Origin: Letharia columbiana
Lineage: Eukaryota; Ascomycota; Lecanoromycetes; Lecanorales; Parmeliaceae
Length of the DNA: 64,000 nt
Direction: 5' to 3'
Assembly: GCF_014066305.1 (NCBI RefSeq)
Contig: NW_023501083.1
Location: 186,001-250,000 of the forward strand
Below are positions 1 to 8,970 of the stretch, one piece after another. Position 1 is the stretch's first letter. Each line of letters starts with the position of its first letter. Position numbers and translations under genes: made by a program. Below the pieces are notes generated by a model. The model was not told the DNA's origin. It saw only the letters and a program-made list of their open reading frames with translations, and did no database searches.

Positions 1-1458
1 ACACTGAATCTGATAGACTGTCCGCGCTGTTTTCCCTGGAGAGGAAGCTCAATGGTATCACCGTTACAAAGGGTATGTTGTGATTCGCGATTGGTATCCG
101 AGGAGTCGCCCTTAGGGCCGTGTAAGACGATATCGTCAATGATTGTGCCATTAGTGGAAGTGTCCTCGATCATGAGACTTCCGTTATTCTTCATGAAGAT
201 TCGAAAGTGGCGATTACTAATCATGTAGGTGTCATGATTGGTGAGCAACAAGTCGCACCTCGCAGGGTTGCGGCCAAAGGTAAAACCTAGGCCAAGATTG
301 TGAACCTTTGAGGAAAATCGAAGAGCAATATCCTTTGCGGGTCCATCCCATTTTGACTGGTTCGGATCAGGAGGCTGGGCACTTAAGTTCTCGGAATCGT
401 CAGATTCGTCACCTGATCTTGTATCGCCTCCAGTAGTCATGTCTTCGTCAGGAGCTTTGTATATGTGAGACATGCCATGATTCTGTAGAATATGTTGAGG
501 TGCTGCATTAGCAGTAAGCTCGACAGCCTCATGAGCTGCCGGTGATGTAGGGAGGAGGATGCAGATGATGTCTGATTCATCTTGCTCGCTGAGCATGCTA
601 TTGAAGCCTTCTTGACGAGCGACTGGCTGAGTAGCTGGTTGGGTGCATTGTTCTTCCATGGCGTCGAAACCTTTGTATTGAGGAGCGGCTATAGGTAGTC
701 GGCCGTTGCAATTGACCCCTTCTTTGTGTAAAGGCTAAGGTCGAGACAAGTTAGATCCCGCACTACTCAATGGTTCTGACACATAGATGGTGTGAAATGC
801 TCGATACACGACAAAGTATTTATTGTGGCCGGGAAGAACCGAGGCAAATGGAAAGCGGGGAAGTTGTAATGGGAGGACGGTGGCATAGACTTACAACACG
901 ATGCTTGAGACGTACAGTGAGCCGAGTGCCTCCAGGTATTATCTCAGTGCTCTCAGAAGACGAGCTACGAACGATCTCGTCGAGGGCACTGTCATCGAAC
1001 TCTTCTTGATGAGGATAGTCAAAGCGGTTGACACGAGAGTCGATAACCTTCTGGTTGTCAAGATTGCAGTCACGGGGAATAACGGCCTCTTCTTCACCAA
1101 GGTCGTAGTCGCCCCCGTCGACGGCGCTAGCGTCACCAAGGTGGAGGTCACCGTGACCCCGAGTAGGTAACTGGGACGAGACCTCTAAATAGTCTAGGTC
1201 ACCAAAGGGTAAATCCTCGCGATAGTCTGTGTCGGGTTGACTATCAGGGATCTCAGCTGGGAGGTATGGGTCAGGCTGGCTATCAGGGATTTCAGCTGGG
1301 AGGTATGGGTCAGGCTGGCTATCCGGGATTTCAGCCGGAAGCTCTGAGCGTGTGCTCTGGTACTCTTCATGCTGGTCAGCGTTGTCATCTTCGTAAAGCG
1401 AGAAACGAGAGCGATGATTGTCTCCTTGGCTAGGGTTGTTACGAGTGACGAAAGACAT
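1..1458 (-). CDS. FHA-domain protein, C-terminus beyond window edge
   Basis: Two exons on the minus strand: exon 1 runs 1458 to 895 (188 codons), exon 2 runs 734 to the window edge. The 160-nt intron (735-894) has a GTAAGT donor and a CTAAC branch site 13 nt before its TAG acceptor. Both junctions are phase 0, and exon 2 stays open to base 1, giving about 432 residues so far. The N-terminal 188 residues are acidic and disordered and contain three tandem copies of LPAEIPDSQPDPY. Residues about 335-432 form an FHA phosphothreonine-binding domain: FGRNP, then ISNRHFRIF, then STNGT, the usual GR / SxxH / NG pattern. In fungi this layout often precedes a Ser/Thr kinase domain (Rad53/Dun1-like), but no kinase domain lies inside the window, so the kinase part is a guess. 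The join of exons is my model; the FHA domain itself is clear. Confidence 0.85.
1240..1350. repeat. 39-bp in-frame minisatellite, three copies
   Basis: Three head-to-tail 39-bp units inside exon 1 of the FHA gene, each encoding a 13-residue unit (consensus LPAEIPDSQPDPY). Units one and two are almost identical; the third is more diverged. The length keeps the reading frame, so copy number could vary between strains without breaking the gene. Confidence 0.9.
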
Positions 1459-1952
1459 GATTGCAAGGTCGTAGTGCTATATTTGTGCGTTGTGTTGGGG
1501 TTGTGTCAGGCGAGTGCGGAGGTCGCAGGGTGAGTCAGTGCGGCACCACTTCTGCGAATTGCAGAGGGGCAACACTGTGTAGAAAGCTTGAAGCAGAATC
1601 TTTGAAGGCCTTGATGGCCACGTTGAAAGCACACAAGCTTGATGGAAGAGAAGTCGGGGAAATGGGGAAGGGTGGTAGGTTGGAAGGTTGAGGGAGGAGG
1701 AAAGATAAATGAGATTTTCGGGCATACATAGCAACCACCCCGGTCACACAAATCGGTCTAACCTCGGGCGATAGCAACCAGCTACTTTCAATATGACACT
1801 TGTTGTAAGATCTTCCACCCTCATCAACCATCGTCACCACATCACCTTTAGATGTATGTCTCCTGTCCTATTGCTCTATCCCTTGTCCTCTTGCCGTGTC
1901 GTCCGAGTCTTGAGGCTAACTGGCATGCAGCCTCAGTATTGGCATTGCAATA
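1459..1952. other. intergenic, 5' flank of the FHA gene
   Basis: No supported gene. Several short overlapping ORFs occur on both strands but none has conserved-looking composition or introns. The part next to 1458 presumably holds the promoter and 5' UTR of the FHA gene. Confidence 0.5.
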
Positions 1953-2804
1953 ATGCCTTTCATTAACTGGCTCAAAAGTAGGCAATCCAAACCGCAAGCA
2001 GCACACGAAGACGAACGGCCTTTGACCGCAAATCGTCGACGCCTAAGAGGTACTGATAAAAGCCGTCTAGAACGATCTGGCAACGTCTCTGGGCTTCAGG
2101 CAACGCTCACAAGGCAAGAAATACACGAAAAGCCGACGTAAGAAACAATAGCAGCACAGCAATTGAAGAGAAACTGACAGAGAGAAAGGACTGGCAGCGC
2201 AAAGCCGGAGAAAGGCAACAAGAAACGAAAGCAGCCAAAGCAAAGGGACGATTCCAATAAGAGCACAAAGATGGCAAAAATCAAGCAGGCACTTGGGCGG
2301 TTGATAAGGAGGACGGGAAAGGGAAGGAGGAGAAGCCAGAGAGGTATGTACAAGTACAATAGAAAGAGAAACTCAAGGCTTGCAGTCATTTTTGGTTACT
2401 GGCGGGAGATCGACAAGTCTAACGATATTGGTTCTAGACGCCCTGGACCAACTGAGGCCAGCGGAACACAGAATGCCATTGGATCCATGATGTTTCTGAG
2501 GGTGAGTGGAATGAGAAGAGTATGATGTTACAATGCAGTCAGTGGTCTTGTGGAGAGCAGCTCTATCTATGTGGCCCCCTGCGTCTGGTGGCTACAGAAA
2601 ACTTCCTCTGAACATTCCAAGACATTCCCGTCTCAGCAAACATCGAGAAAAGCTAACGCATATGTCTTGCATACAGGTAATTGTTCCAAAGAAGACGGCA
2701 GAATCCTCCTGTGCAAAGGCCGGGTTGTAAAAGCACATTTGGCCAACAGATCTGGCTATTTCGGTGCAATTTTCAGTTGGATGGTGCTTCAAGCTACTCA
2801 ATGA
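1953..2804 (+). pseudogene. decayed Lys/Arg-rich coding sequence (family copy A)
   Basis: Protein-like stretches in changing frames suggest a degraded gene. A start at 1953 opens MPFINWLKSRQSK and runs 62 codons. A second frame then gives a charged coiled-coil-like segment (IEEKLTERKDWQRKAGER) ending at a TAA near 2259. Beyond that stop the same frame continues to a GTATGT donor near 2345. A clean intron with TCTAAC branch and TTCTAG acceptor ends at 2437, and the next exon reads RPGPTEASGTQNAIGSMMF. That last segment matches a reverse-strand copy at 20,039-20,103, which supports the reading frame. An 84-residue open frame (2550-2804) may be a further exon. I do not recognise the family. It could instead be a live gene with unusual introns, but the internal stop argues for decay. 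Confidence 0.4.
2446..2510. repeat. 65-bp segment repeated (inverted) at 20,039-20,103
   Basis: Starts GACCAACTGAGGCCAGCGGA. It matches the reverse complement of 20,039-20,103 over 65 bases with two differences, both G/A transitions. Both copies contain the same open frame (PTEASGTQNAIGSMMF), so the similarity is probably shared coding ancestry. Confidence 0.85.
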
Positions 2805-2810
2805 AGTTTG

Positions 2811-3972
2811 TGTACCGTCTGTCTACATTGCTTCTCCCATCCTAATAGTAGCCTGTGCTTTCTGAATATCCAATTCAAGATTTCCAATCCATCGACATAT
2901 TTCCCAGTTCTATACACCGCTCTCCCACTTTAAAGAGAATGGCAGGTGTGCCAGTGGAAATGCTAACATTATTTGCTGGTCCATACTCTCCAACTTTCTT
3001 TCCCTCACAACCACATGCTCGTCTTCTCCATGCGCTCATACCCTAAGAATATTCGGTGAGGCTGGGCTGCCGGAGAACGATGGCACCACTCCGCTTACCT
3101 TCGCAGATTTCGCAGATTTTGAGCCTTGGACTACTGACACTGATGCATGTATGCTGTGTCGACTTTGCTGGGTATAATGGCTCTTATGCGTGAGACTCTG
3201 ATCTGAATCAGAGGACTCGCTACATTCTACGTTTACCTACAGCTCCAGTGAAGTATAGGGAAGGGTCTACTTGGGGGATAGTGAGTACTAACGACGGATA
3301 ATCTTGGGGTAAAAAGAATGCTTGATGGTCCGCCTGAGCATGCTCAACCGCAGATGGACAACGAGAAGAGCCGAGGATTACGGTGTCCGGCCTACGAAGC
3401 GGCAACATCAAGCTCACGAGGGCCGATGTATTTAATCAAAGGTATGATCGGAAGAGAAGTAAGGTAACGGTTGACTGCAACCGCCGGCAGTCATTCAACT
3501 AAAGCATATGGGTAGTGACACCTGAACACGGTACATACGGGCTTGCACCGAGATGTCCCCATGGAGTAATTGTACCTCTGTTCAAGCGGTAGACACTCTC
3601 GACTTCCTATCGTTCAGAAACCTTTTCTTTAGACGACCTCAACCGCAACTCTTCCACTCCCCAGACTTGCTCCCTTACGCAGGGCCCGAGCCTACCCCAA
3701 GACGAATCCCAGCCTTCTACCTAGCCTCTTCTGGCTCTCCCTCCTTCAGCATTCCACTCATCCCATTTCATGGCCCGAAAATGGGAAGGAAGGCCGCCCA
3801 TGCGGTTTCGCTAACAGAGAAGTCAGTCATCAGCACACACCACTCTCGAGATCGAATCCACATACGAATTCGCCCTTCGCGTTGCGCCGAGCTTCCTCCT
3901 CAAGCGTAATCCTGTCATGCTGGGAAGCCAGGAAGCCAACCTGTGATGTTACCTGACTTGGTCAGCCTCGTC
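2811..3972. other. intergenic, no supported gene
   Basis: Only short ORFs; the longest is 118 codons on the plus strand (3553-3909), with Pro/Ser/Arg-rich composition and no recognisable motif, so I do not call it. Confidence 0.5.
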
Positions 3973-4392
3973 TCACTCTCCTCGATGCGTCACCATGCTC
4001 ACATCTTTCCCCTTCTCAACCTTGCCCTCTCCTAGCCCATCCGCAGACCAAGATGGACTACCCTCCTCCTTCACGATCACAGTCTCCGCACTCTGCACAT
4101 CCTGAACCAGCAACGCTCCAGTGGGACCAGGCCGTAACACATAAGACACCCGCATTTCCCCTGAAGCGAACAGATTCAGGAACTCCGCGAGCTGGATATT
4201 CGAAAGGCCGAAGGCGAGGTCGTAATCTGGACGGCTGGTGCGGTCTTCCGGAATGATGGTGAGGGAGGGCGGTGTGGTGTTGACGGCTTTGACCCCGCCG
4301 AAGTAGCGGGGTTCGGTTCCCATGCTGGGCTCAGCTGCACTCGTATAGGATTCCTGTCGAAGGAAAATTGACGGGTGTGGGAAGGTGGCCAT
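3973..4392 (-). CDS. small hypothetical protein, 139 aa
   Basis: Single-exon ORF beginning with ATG at 4392 and ending in TGA at 3973. The sequence has a balanced, non-repetitive composition, with a central stretch of mixed hydrophobic and charged residues (LAFGLSNIQLAEFLNLFASG) and a Lys/Glu/Ser-rich tail, so it reads like a folded or partly disordered soluble protein. No signal peptide, membrane segment or known motif is visible. It lies on the same strand as the FHA gene and the two conserved genes downstream, but spacing gives no sign of shared transcription. Function unknown; coding status is probable rather than certain. Confidence 0.5.
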   Translation of the reverse strand: MATFPHPSIFLRQESYTSAAEPSMGTEPRYFGGVKAVNTTPPSLTIIPEDRTSRPDYDLAFGLSNIQLAEFLNLFASGEMRVSYVLRPGPTGALLVQDVQSAETVIVKEEGSPSWSADGLGEGKVEKGKDVSMVTHRGE

Positions 4393-5024
4393 GCTGGGCT
4401 CAATTCTGTTTATTGTGGGAAAGAAGATGGTACAGAATTCCCCAATTTAAAATACCGGCTCTTGCAGAAGGGTCTCCGAGATTTTTTGCGAGGTTACGTC
4501 GCCGGATGACGAGATTATGTTGTGTAACATTAAGCAGCGGGGTCGGAAAAATCACCATTTCCCAGCCGCCAGTCAGTGAAAAACGGAGAGATGGCGGGAT
4601 TTGGCCAGCAAATGTGATGTGTGTTTTTGAATATGTGGATGTGTTGGTGGATATGTTGGGGATGAAGCTGTGTCTAAGAGAAGATGTGCACGGTTGTGTC
4701 CCTTCCTCAACAACACTGCTTGCTTGGCTTGATGATACAACCATCGAGGTATCAAATAAAGGTAGATTTCCGGAAAGTTAAAGGCTTTGTTCCGAAAGCT
4801 GCGTCTATCCGATCTGAAGAAGAAGAAAAAGAAGAAGAAAAAGGTAACAGAAAAAAGCGACAGCATTCCCCCCCAAAGCACCACCGGCCCAACGCGACCA
4901 CGGCTGCGCACCTTCCACCCGCAAGAAGTCCCAATGGCAGCGAAACGCCTCCCAAAAGGCAGCGAAACGCTCCACCAAAGCCAAAGCCAAGTCCCAGTCC
5001 CGAAAAAACCTCCCCGTCCGACTT

Positions 5025-5180
5025 CGAACCGCCAGCAGCCCACCCGACCGACCTAGCACGTACTCGTACCAACCCCAAACTCCCCGCCCCTCGCCCAAAT
5101 GCACAGCCCTTCGATCCCAAAAAAAAACCCGCAAACCGCCGGCAGCCTGCCCGATCGGCCGGGCGTGTACTAGTACCCCT
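5025..5180. repeat. diverged direct duplication, about 48 bp, two copies
   Basis: Copy 1 near 5028-5076 and copy 2 near 5135-5180 share the pattern AACCGCC.GCAGCC..CCCGA.CG.CC followed by a GTACT.GTACC core. Many differences between them are C/T or G/A transitions. Confidence 0.6.
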
Positions 5181-5520
5181 CCCTTCTCCTTCGCCCACGA
5201 CGCAACGCACGTAGGCCACGGACACAACCTAAATGCCTCTCCCCCCCCCCCGTAAAAGCCCGGTCCGTCCCCCGTGGCTCGAAAACCGGGCGGCGGCCTA
5301 TGTTGTAAGTTAGATACCCGTTTGAAAAAAGAAAAAAAAGAAAAAAAGGACCGCGGGCGAAAGTCCACATTCTGCATCCGATGGAAACGGAAGAACGCCG
5401 TTTCCAAAAAAAGGGGCTGAGTGGCTTCGGACCCACGGAATGACGAGGGCGAGCCGGAGACGGCCGGAGAGCCCACATGCTGCGGTTTCGAGCCGGCCAT
5501 CTGGGGCTCGGTGGCTCGGG

Positions 5521-5640
5521 GGGGTTTCGAATTGAGGTTTTTTTTGGTTTGGTGCAGGGAGGTTGGAATTGAGTTGTTTTTGGTTTGGTGCAGGGAGGTT
5601 CGAATTGAGGAGGTTTTTCTCTTTGGTTTGGTGCAGGGTG
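5521..5640. repeat. short tandem repeat, about 36-44 bp, three copies
   Basis: Three consecutive units each containing a G.AATTGAG block and ending in TTTGGTTTGGTGCAG. Lengths differ by a few bases because of T-run variation. No coding role seen. Confidence 0.75.
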
Positions 5641-6099
5641 ATGGGATCATTGGATTTGGTTTCCGTTGGACGTGTGACGGAGCACGTGGTTGGGCAGGCA
5701 GGGTTCTGGGCGACGAGCATACCCGACAGCGTGGAAGAACAGGGAAGAGTCAGAAAAACCGTTCGTTAAAGAATGGCGGGATGCAGCGCAAACGAGAAAC
5801 CCGTTGAGCCATCCGGCAAGAGATCCGCTGGGGCTTCAGACATATGATAGACATCACAGAAGAACAAAAACTGGTCAAGAACCCGATCGAGAATTTCGAC
5901 GTAGAGCCCTCATTTCCATGCTCGAGTCCCGTCGTAAAGCATGCAAGTCCGCCAGCAAAATGCACCACCACCACCACCATCACACAGCCCTCACCTCTCG
6001 CCCCAATCCCATTCAAGGCCCCGCAGACTTCCGGAAAAAAGGGACCGCCGGAAAGCCCATCGACCGTTCACCGCATCCCACTCGCGATCCCTCACCCCC

Positions 6100-7005
6100 T
6101 CATCCTTTCCCCCTCCCGCTCCTCGTCCTGCCCTTCTCCCTCCCGTCCAACCGGTCCCTCCACGGATCATACGGCGAAGCCACGACGTGCTCCGGCGCCC
6201 TCGGCCTGGGCTTCACGTCCCCGTCCCGGAGCGGCTCGCCGGCCACGGGTCGGGACCGCTGCTCCTCATGCAACTTGTCCAGCGATGCGCCCACGATGTG
6301 GTACTTCGCCCAATTGACCGGCGGCATACGCACCACATTCTGCCCGGACGGGATCTCCCCAAACGCCACCCCCCCACCCATCCCCACCGTCGCACCGTCG
6401 TCTCCATCCCCCAACCCACGCACCTCCCCACCACCATCCCCCCCATCCGCCTCCCCCCTACGCGTAGGGTCCCCTCCGTCGAAGCCCTCCCGCCGCACCT
6501 CCCCCACAGGGCCGAGGATCCCCCGCATCCCCCGCGCCCTGACCTTCCCACCGGCCACGGCCCGGGCGAAAGCTTCCGGGTCGGCGACGGCGGCTTCCTT
6601 TTGCCGTTCCAGCGTCTGCATGTCCCGCAGCGCCTGCTGCCGCTGCAGTTGCAGAACGGACATGGCCGCGCGGAGGGCGATCGCGTCCGGGTTGCTGGTC
6701 TCGCGGACGGGGACGGGCGGGGGCAGCTCTGGCATTTGGGGCGTGGGAGGAGGAGGTGGCGCGGGTTGGGTGGGTGAGGACTGCGGGACGGGCGGGGGAG
6801 GCGCGGGAGGGTGTTGGGTGCGGGGTTTGGTGTAGCTGCTGCTGCTGCTGCCGGCCGCCTCGGTGGAGGGAGCGGGGAGGGAGTTGGGCATGGTGGGGGT
6901 TATGGGGGAGTAGGGCGGTGCTGTTGGGGAAGGCGGACGGGGGTCGGGTTGCCGGGCATTGTGTAGGGGATCGGGTGTGCGGGGAGGGATGGAGAGAGGG
7001 GGCAT
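6100..7005 (-). CDS. conserved fungal Pro-rich protein, 301 aa
   Basis: Single exon, ATG at 7005. The first 100 residues are Pro/Ser/Thr-rich and disordered. Residues about 105-155 are Ala/Gln/Arg/Glu-rich and predicted helical (AIALRAAMSVLQLQRQQALR), likely a coiled coil. A Gly/Asp/Arg-rich linker follows, then a non-repetitive C-terminal block, VVRMPPVNWAKYHIVGASLD followed by KLHEEQRSRP, that looks like the conserved core. The helix plus the WAKYHIVG-type block resembles an uncharacterised protein that I recall from other ascomycetes, but I cannot name a Pfam family with certainty. No signal peptide or membrane segment. The opposite strand is also open for long stretches because of high GC content; the helix and C-terminal block make the minus strand the better choice. 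Confidence 0.75.
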   Translation of the reverse strand: MPPLSIPPRTPDPLHNARQPDPRPPSPTAPPYSPITPTMPNSLPAPSTEAAGSSSSSYTKPRTQHPPAPPPPVPQSSPTQPAPPPPPTPQMPELPPPVPVRETSNPDAIALRAAMSVLQLQRQQALRDMQTLERQKEAAVADPEAFARAVAGGKVRARGMRGILGPVGEVRREGFDGGDPTRRGEADGGDGGGEVRGLGDGDDGATVGMGGGVAFGEIPSGQNVVRMPPVNWAKYHIVGASLDKLHEEQRSRPVAGEPLRDGDVKPRPRAPEHVVASPYDPWRDRLDGREKGRTRSGRGKG

Positions 7006-7476
7006 GATGAATCGCTGGATTTGCTGCGCGAGGTGAGGTTGAGAGTGAAGGAGCCGGCGGAACGGAAAGGGAAGGTTTGGCGAGAGATGGATTTAGTGCG
7101 GAGGTACGAGCCGTGAGATTGATTGAGCTGAAGGGAGTTATGGGTCACGCTGCAAAGAAGGCACGATGGAGGTAGTAATACTGACTTTCATTGAGTAAGA
7201 GCAGGAGCCAAGTCCTGTCTATAAGTGACCTCACTCCATAAACTTGTAAATCTCACAGGGGTATATAGCAAACAGCAAACTGCTTGTAGCAAACGCACAC
7301 ATAGACCCACAACACCACGCTCAATATCTGTCCCAAGATAGTTGCAATGTAGCCAGCTCAGAAACACCGCCCAAGATGGAAATGACTAGCAGGGAAAAGC
7401 AAGCAGCACACCATCAGAGATCCCTATAATTAACCGAGAACTCCAACGCTTCACATAAGGCATAACAAGAGACGAA
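7006..7476. other. intergenic between two minus-strand genes
   Basis: Contains the 5' flank of the 301-aa gene and the 3' flank of the 497-aa gene. No ORF worth calling. Confidence 0.5.
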
Positions 7477-8970
7477 TTACTTTTTGAACAAAGCCATCCG
7501 ACCCTTCCTTCTCAAAGACCGGCCACCCTCCGGCGTTGGCGTGATGATCCTCTCGCCGCTGGCATTGACATCCGTCGCCTGTTGAGGAGACTGCCATGGC
7601 GCTACAGTTTGATTCTTCAAGCTCATGCCCAGCCCCAACCTCTCGCGCGTAGAGTTGTGTCTGGCAGGCGCTGTTGCAGGTGAATCCGAACTTGGCGTAC
7701 TTATGGTATTCGGAAAGTAAGATGTAATCGGTGGACGTTGAGATGACGCATCTTTCTGGACCGGTGGTTCCCTGCGAAGCATAGAGCTAGTGTGGGACCC
7801 TTCTCCTGACGTCTGTGGGCGCTGATTGCTGGGTTGGAGAGGAGTGGGTCTGGGTTTTCGTTTCGCCGCGGCGGGAGGACCAAGGATGTTGACTCCAGCT
7901 GACTTCACAATGACTTCTTCAGCAGACCCCGGCGCTTCTAACAAAGTAGTCTTGGTGTTCTCTTGAGAACTCTGTTCTAATATCGGCGAGGTGAGGCCTA
8001 TGAATGGTGACGGTGCATCGGGTGTGGCAGGCGATGAATCATAAGGCGTGAGCACTGGCGAGTAGGAGAGAGCGGGTGGATTCGGTGAGCCAAAGCGATT
8101 TGGAGGAGACAGCTCGGTGGGTGGGAACGAAACAGCGGGCGGTCGAGGAAGATCTTGTGGGAAATATGACGAGTTCTGCTGTAGAGGAGGAGCACTCCAG
8201 GATGATGTAGTCCGAGATGTCGTACGCCTATGCTCCGTGGCAAAATCTATGGCAGAGCTTCCGCTATGATAGCTACTGGTCTCCCAGCCGTAAAGTTCAG
8301 CCAAATTGTTGCTGCTACCACTCTGTATTGACGCTCCACCGAGGGTACCACGACTGAGACGTTTTCTCGACGAATCTGCCGTAGATATAGCCCTACGCTC
8401 CGATCCTCCTGACCTTGAAGTGCCAAGCGGCCGGCTCAACCCTGACATTGATTGACTCGCCGCGTCCTGTTGCTTCTCCTTCTCTTTCAATGTCTGCGGA
8501 ACACCGTCCCATTTCGAGTTGACTTTGGGGACCGTGACCGGCAGCTTCGCTGATGACACGCCTGGCATTCCGACTGCGGTGACTCGGCCACCGCCCTGCT
8601 TCATCAACTGCCGCTGGTAGTCTTGCAAAGCCTGTGCCGAAGGTTCTTTGACGCTGAATAGATTTGAGAAGAAGTTTGATCGTTTCTTTGCGAGGTTCGG
8701 GGAGGTCTTTGAAGAGGTTGACGATGGAGCCAAGGAGGACCGCCCCGGGCTGCAAGGAAGAGACATCTCCGAAGACGGCGACCGTGGTGAAGGGCAGAAA
8801 TTGGAGTGCAGCGGCGAGGTGGGAGTGGTGGATACTGTGGACCTTGTAAATCCAGTGGACGCAGAGCTGACCGACTCGGTGTCGCATGATTTGGTTCGGT
8901 ATGAGAGTTTGGGCAGCCTATTAGGCAGTGTTTGAGGATTCATGTACCCGGGGGTTGGAGACGCCATCAT
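7477..8970 (-). CDS. conserved ascomycete Ser/Pro-rich protein, 497 aa
   Basis: Long single-exon frame. I choose ATG at 8970 (MMASPTPGYMNPQ); the open frame extends upstream to a GTG at 8994 but not to another ATG. The protein is Ser/Thr/Pro-rich and mostly disordered. Two blocks look conserved: residues about 95-170, KKRSNFFSNLFSVKEPSAQA through LQDYQRQLMK, with KLPVTVPKVNSKWDGVP, and the basic C-terminal end (SLRRKGRMALFKK). The FFSNLFSVKEP block with a downstream VNSKWDGVP is familiar from uncharacterised proteins of other filamentous ascomycetes. The many Ser-Pro sites suggest phosphorylation and a regulatory or cytoskeletal role, but that is inference. A short upstream 5' exon is possible, as a TCCACAG acceptor-like site lies at about 9016. 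Confidence 0.8.
   Translation of the reverse strand: MMASPTPGYMNPQTLPNRLPKLSYRTKSCDTESVSSASTGFTRSTVSTTPTSPLHSNFCPSPRSPSSEMSLPCSPGRSSLAPSSTSSKTSPNLAKKRSNFFSNLFSVKEPSAQALQDYQRQLMKQGGGRVTAVGMPGVSSAKLPVTVPKVNSKWDGVPQTLKEKEKQQDAASQSMSGLSRPLGTSRSGGSERRAISTADSSRKRLSRGTLGGASIQSGSSNNLAELYGWETSSYHSGSSAIDFATEHRRTTSRTTSSWSAPPLQQNSSYFPQDLPRPPAVSFPPTELSPPNRFGSPNPPALSYSPVLTPYDSSPATPDAPSPFIGLTSPILEQSSQENTKTTLLEAPGSAEEVIVKSAGVNILGPPAAAKRKPRPTPLQPSNQRPQTSGEGSHTSSMLRREPPVQKDASSQRPPITSYFPNTISTPSSDSPATAPARHNSTRERLGLGMSLKNQTVAPWQSPQQATDVNASGERIITPTPEGGRSLRRKGRMALFKK

Larger units (their letters stand above)
4393..6099. other. low-complexity intergenic stretch with short repeats
   Basis: Runs of A, G and C, purine-rich tracts, and several overlapping ORFs rich in Pro/Lys or Phe. 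No frame shows a domain. Two repeat clusters (5025-5180 and 5521-5640) are listed separately. Confidence 0.5.

Noticed and set aside
4684..5214. 176-codon plus-strand Pro/Lys-rich ORF
   Set aside because: Composition follows local low-complexity DNA; overlapping ORFs of similar length exist in other frames and no motif is present.
5690..6835. 381-codon plus-strand ORF opposite the 301-aa gene
   Set aside because: Its protein is Pro/Arg/Ser/Gly low-complexity; the minus strand has a coherent helix and C-terminal block, so this is a GC-driven shadow.
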